Made by a program: the position numbers and the translations under genes. This document shows, in pieces, positions 61,595 to 64,000 of a stretch of 64,000 nt of DNA. Source of the DNA: JACTOJ01 sp032335695 (GTDB lineage Bacteria; Bacillota; Clostridia; Clostridiales; Clostridiaceae). The notes below the pieces were generated by a model. That model did not search any database. It saw only the letters and a program-made list of their open reading frames with translations, and was not told the origin of the DNA. Location: assembly GCF_032335695.1 (NCBI RefSeq), contig NZ_JACTOJ010000016.1:54427-118426 (forward strand), in the 5' to 3' direction. Within the stretch, counting starts at the first letter, position 1; the number at the start of each line of letters is the position of its first letter.

Positions 61595-63040
61595 ATGAGT
61601 AGCAATACAAAAGAAGTGGAATTTTGGCCTGTTATATCATCATTATTTTTAGGAACTTTTTTAACAGCATTAGGAATAAGTACTATAAACTTAGCATTAA
61701 CAGATTTAATGAAAAATTTTAACACAGATTTGGACTCAGTAAAATGGACAGTTACGGCCTTTATGTTAGCTACAGGAACTATAGCGCCAATAACAGGATA
61801 TTTAGGTGAAAAGTTTAGTTATAAAAAATTGTATTTGGTATCATTAATAGGTTTTACCATAGCATCTTTGCTTTGTGTTTTTTCATGGAATATACAATCT
61901 TTAATTGCTTTTCGCATATTGCAGGGGGCCTTTAATGGACTTGCCACTCCAGCTACTATGAGCATAATTTTTCAGGTTATACCAAGAAAAAAACAACCTC
62001 TTGCCATAAGTTTTTGGAGCCTTTGTGCCATGTTAGCTCCAGCTCTTGGGCCTACCATAAGTGGATGGCTTATAGAAACTTTTAACTGGAAAGCAATATT
62101 TCTTGTAAATATACCTATTGGAATATTAGCTATTTTAATGGTAGTTAAATCTACACCATATTATAAATTAAATCCACCAAAGGGATTTGATATGCCAGGA
62201 TTTATAACTAGCCTTGTAGCTAGTTTAATGCTTCTAACCGCTTTCAGTGAGGGAGATGCTTATGGATGGTTATCTAGCAAAATAGTACTACTTATAGTTG
62301 GCGGAATTATTATTTTATCCATATTTATAAAGATAGAATTAACTAGCAGCCGTCCCGCCTTGAATCTAAAAATATTTAAATTTAAAGGATATAGTAGAAG
62401 CGTTATCGTAAGAGCAGTTATTAATATGAGCTTGTATGCAGGTACTTTATTAACTCCTCTTTTTCTTCAAAATGCCAAACATATTTCTGCTTTAGAGACT
62501 GGACTTATTATGCTACCTCCGTCATTAATTATGGCTTTGTTTATGCTGGTGGTAGGAAAGCTTTATAATATTATGGATCCACGTATTTTGGTAATAGCAG
62601 GCATAATATTTATGGCTTTAGGATCCTTTAAAATGTCATATTTAACTATTGATACAAGTAATGCTTATATAATAACTTGGATGATAGTAAGAAACATAGG
62701 TATAGCTATAGGCAGTATGCCTGTAACAAATATAGGTATGAGTTCCTTAAATAGAAAGCTATCAGGAAACGGGTCTGCAGTAAACAATTGGGTTTCACAA
62801 GGAGTTGGCTCCTTAGCTATTGGAATATTTACATCATTACTTACAATGAGAACAACTCAACACATAAAGGAACTTTCAAATTTAAATATAACTCCAAGCT
62901 TAATTGCTAATAAAGCATTTGTTATGGGAGTAAATGACGTGTATTTTATATCCTTTATAATTATACTTATAGCTTTGCCGCTAAGTTTGCTTTTAAAAAA
63001 GGAAGAACCAGAAGAGGAGAGCTTAGAGAAAATAGCTTAA
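61595..63040 (+). CDS. MFS drug exporter, DHA2 family (EmrB/QacA type)
   Basis: This 481-residue transporter has about 14 membrane segments and the DHA2 motifs LALTDLMKNF, WTVTAFMLATGTIAPITGYLGEKFS and RILQGAFNGLATPATMSI. It should export toxic organic compounds with proton exchange. Divergent padR and the paired operators predict induction by a PadR ligand. Confidence 0.9.
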   Translation: MSSNTKEVEFWPVISSLFLGTFLTALGISTINLALTDLMKNFNTDLDSVKWTVTAFMLATGTIAPITGYLGEKFSYKKLYLVSLIGFTIASLLCVFSWNIQSLIAFRILQGAFNGLATPATMSIIFQVIPRKKQPLAISFWSLCAMLAPALGPTISGWLIETFNWKAIFLVNIPIGILAILMVVKSTPYYKLNPPKGFDMPGFITSLVASLMLLTAFSEGDAYGWLSSKIVLLIVGGIIILSIFIKIELTSSRPALNLKIFKFKGYSRSVIVRAVINMSLYAGTLLTPLFLQNAKHISALETGLIMLPPSLIMALFMLVVGKLYNIMDPRILVIAGIIFMALGSFKMSYLTIDTSNAYIITWMIVRNIGIAIGSMPVTNIGMSSLNRKLSGNGSAVNNWVSQGVGSLAIGIFTSLLTMRTTQHIKELSNLNITPSLIANKAFVMGVNDVYFISFIIILIALPLSLLLKKEEPEEESLEKIA

Positions 63041-63054
63041 TGGGAGGTAAAAAT

Positions 63055-63526
63055 ATGAAAAATCTAAATGAAACAGGCTTAAAAGAGGTATTTAGTATAT
63101 CAATTAATGTGGATAATCCTATTGTAGTAGGACAAGATGAGATTGTAGGAAGAAGACAATTAATTCCTATAGTATCTGGAGAGGTTACGGGAGAAGGTTT
63201 TAAGGGATTTGTACTTCCAGGAGGTATAGACAGTCAAATTATTAGACCAGATGGAAAATGTGAGCTTTCTGCAAGGTACGCTATAAAGCTTGAAGATGGA
63301 GCATCAATATATGTAGAAAACAATGGAATACGTACCGTTCCAATTCAATATGTAAATGATGTTAAGTCAGGAAAATTTGTAGATTCAAGTCTGTATTATT
63401 TTAGAACAGTTCCAATTTTTTGAAACCTATCATGAGAAATATAAATGGATGATGGATTGCATGTTTGTATGTTATGCTGAAAGACTTCCAGAAAATGTTT
63501 TGCTAAAGTTTTATAAGGTTTTATAA
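63055..63526 (+). pseudogene. DUF3237 family gene with a frameshift
   Basis: The frame from 63055 (ATG after GGGAGGT) reads a DUF3237 beta-barrel protein to FRTVPIF and stops at 63421-63423. Removing one T from the T6 run at 63416-63421 continues the family's C-terminus: FETYHEKYKWMMDCMFVCYAERLP to a TAA ending at 63526, about 156 residues in all, the normal length. It is thus a frameshift mutation, a homopolymer sequencing error, or slippage. It is coupled to the exporter gene. Confidence 0.7.
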
Positions 63527-63545
63527 ATTTAGTTATTACATACAA

Positions 63546-63580
63546 AGGCAGCATTAATTTTATTGTGCTGTCTTTTTTTT
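63546..63580 (+). terminator. Terminator after the DUF3237 gene
   Basis: AGGCAGCA (63546-63553) pairs with TGCTGTCT (63566-63573) with one G-U, followed by a long T-run. Confidence 0.75.
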
Positions 63581-63634
63581 ATTATTCTTTATGAACATAA
63601 ATAATAATGTAGTAATATTTTATACTTTTGCTCT

Positions 63635-63671
63635 GTTTTAGATCAGTGTTGATTTTATACCAATTTAAAAC
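63635..63671 (+). repeat. Copy 2 of the short interspersed palindromic repeat
   Basis: This 37-base unit (GTTTTAGATCAGTGTTG onward) is about 80% identical to the reverse complement of 34629-34666, including the ends GTTTTA and TTTAAAAC. Similarity may extend about 12 bases past the 3' end. Confidence 0.5.
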
Positions 63672-63920
63672 ATTACTTTAGTGCGTCAGGTTATTTTTAA
63701 TATTCAGATAAAAATCATATACTGATTCGGGTGTATCAACATGTGAGAAAACTCAAAAAAAGTAGAAAAATAAAGTATAATCGGGTTAATATAAAAATAT
63801 GAGCTGAAATAATATACAAGCATATATTGAGCTGTGGTACTATATCTAAGTCGCAACTGACAAGTATAAAAATTGAAAAGTAGAAAATGCTAAATCAATA
63901 AAAAAACTTGAAAAAAATTG

Positions 63921-64000
63921 TTGACAGATTATCGGTAAAATGATAATATATAAAAGCTGTATGAATGCAGCAAGGTCTTTGAAAATTGAACAGAAGGAAA
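63921..64000 (+). promoter_or_regulatory. rRNA operon promoter and 16S leader
   Basis: TTGACA (63921-63926), a 17-base spacer and TAATAT (63944-63949) form a strong promoter. The sequence GTCTTTGAAAATTGAACAG (63975-63993) is the conserved leader found upstream of 16S genes in clostridia. The 16S gene itself must start beyond the window. The rest of 63581-63920 holds only the repeat at 63635 and A+T-rich DNA, possibly with further rRNA promoters. Confidence 0.75.

Noticed and set aside
1..64000. CRISPR arrays, tRNA genes, insertion sequences, phage genes
   Set aside because: No regularly spaced repeats, tRNA cloverleaf sequences or transposase/integrase proteins were seen by reading both strands; only the two-copy short palindrome was found.

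Overview
The window looks like a chromosomal segment of an endospore-forming Clostridium (Clostridium sensu stricto type). The DNA is strongly A+T-rich, TTG and GTG starts sit behind strong AGGAGG sites, and the sporulation genes sigK, spoIIGA-sigE-sigG, spoIVA and an alpha/beta SASP are present together with S-box and T-box leaders. No phage, IS element or CRISPR array was seen. Almost everything is on the + strand.

Layout. 1-9.4 kb: housekeeping genes (ruvX end, DUF1292, Fur-type regulator, RNase J, TypA, MltG), then trmR-trhP for tRNA wobble-uridine hydroxylation and methylation, and a penicillin-binding protein. 9.4-20.2 kb: sporulation and division genes (SASP, sigK, pilT, a GT2 glycosyltransferase, ftsA, ftsZ, spoIIGA, sigE, sigG, ylmC-like, nrdR, pgeF). 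20.2-29.2 kb: phosphate block (phoP-phoR, a chemoreceptor, pstS-pstC-pstA-pstB-phoU). 29.3-34.6 kb: DUF512 radical SAM protein, der, gpsA, spoIVA.

34.7-48.4 kb is the most interesting region: a nitrogenase-like gene set (NifD-, NifK-, NifX-, NifB- and NifH-like) interleaved with an O-acetylhomoserine sulfhydrylase, a YezD-family protein, a five-gene oligopeptide-type ABC importer and an MBL-fold hydrolase. It forms two transcription units, each starting with a SAM-I riboswitch. This is the expected organisation of a methylthio-alkane reductase (Mar-type) methionine-salvage system: a nitrogenase-like enzyme frees methanethiol from an organic thioether, and the sulfhydrylase turns it into methionine. 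A second RNA element of two abutting hairpins, which I do not recognise, occurs once in each unit, just upstream of the nifD-like and the nifB-like gene. A C-G to T-A covariation supports its structure.

48.4-64 kb: a divergent glycosyltransferase/nucleotidase pair with 11-bp-periodic PHO-box-like repeats between the genes; a LytS/LytTR two-component system beside an OFA-family transporter, with 21-bp-spaced repeats in front of the transporter; small uncharacterised proteins; thrS under a T-box; a D-2-hydroxyacid dehydrogenase; a PadR-MFS pair with two palindromic operators; a frameshifted DUF3237 gene; and finally the promoter and leader of an rRNA operon whose 16S gene must lie just beyond the window.
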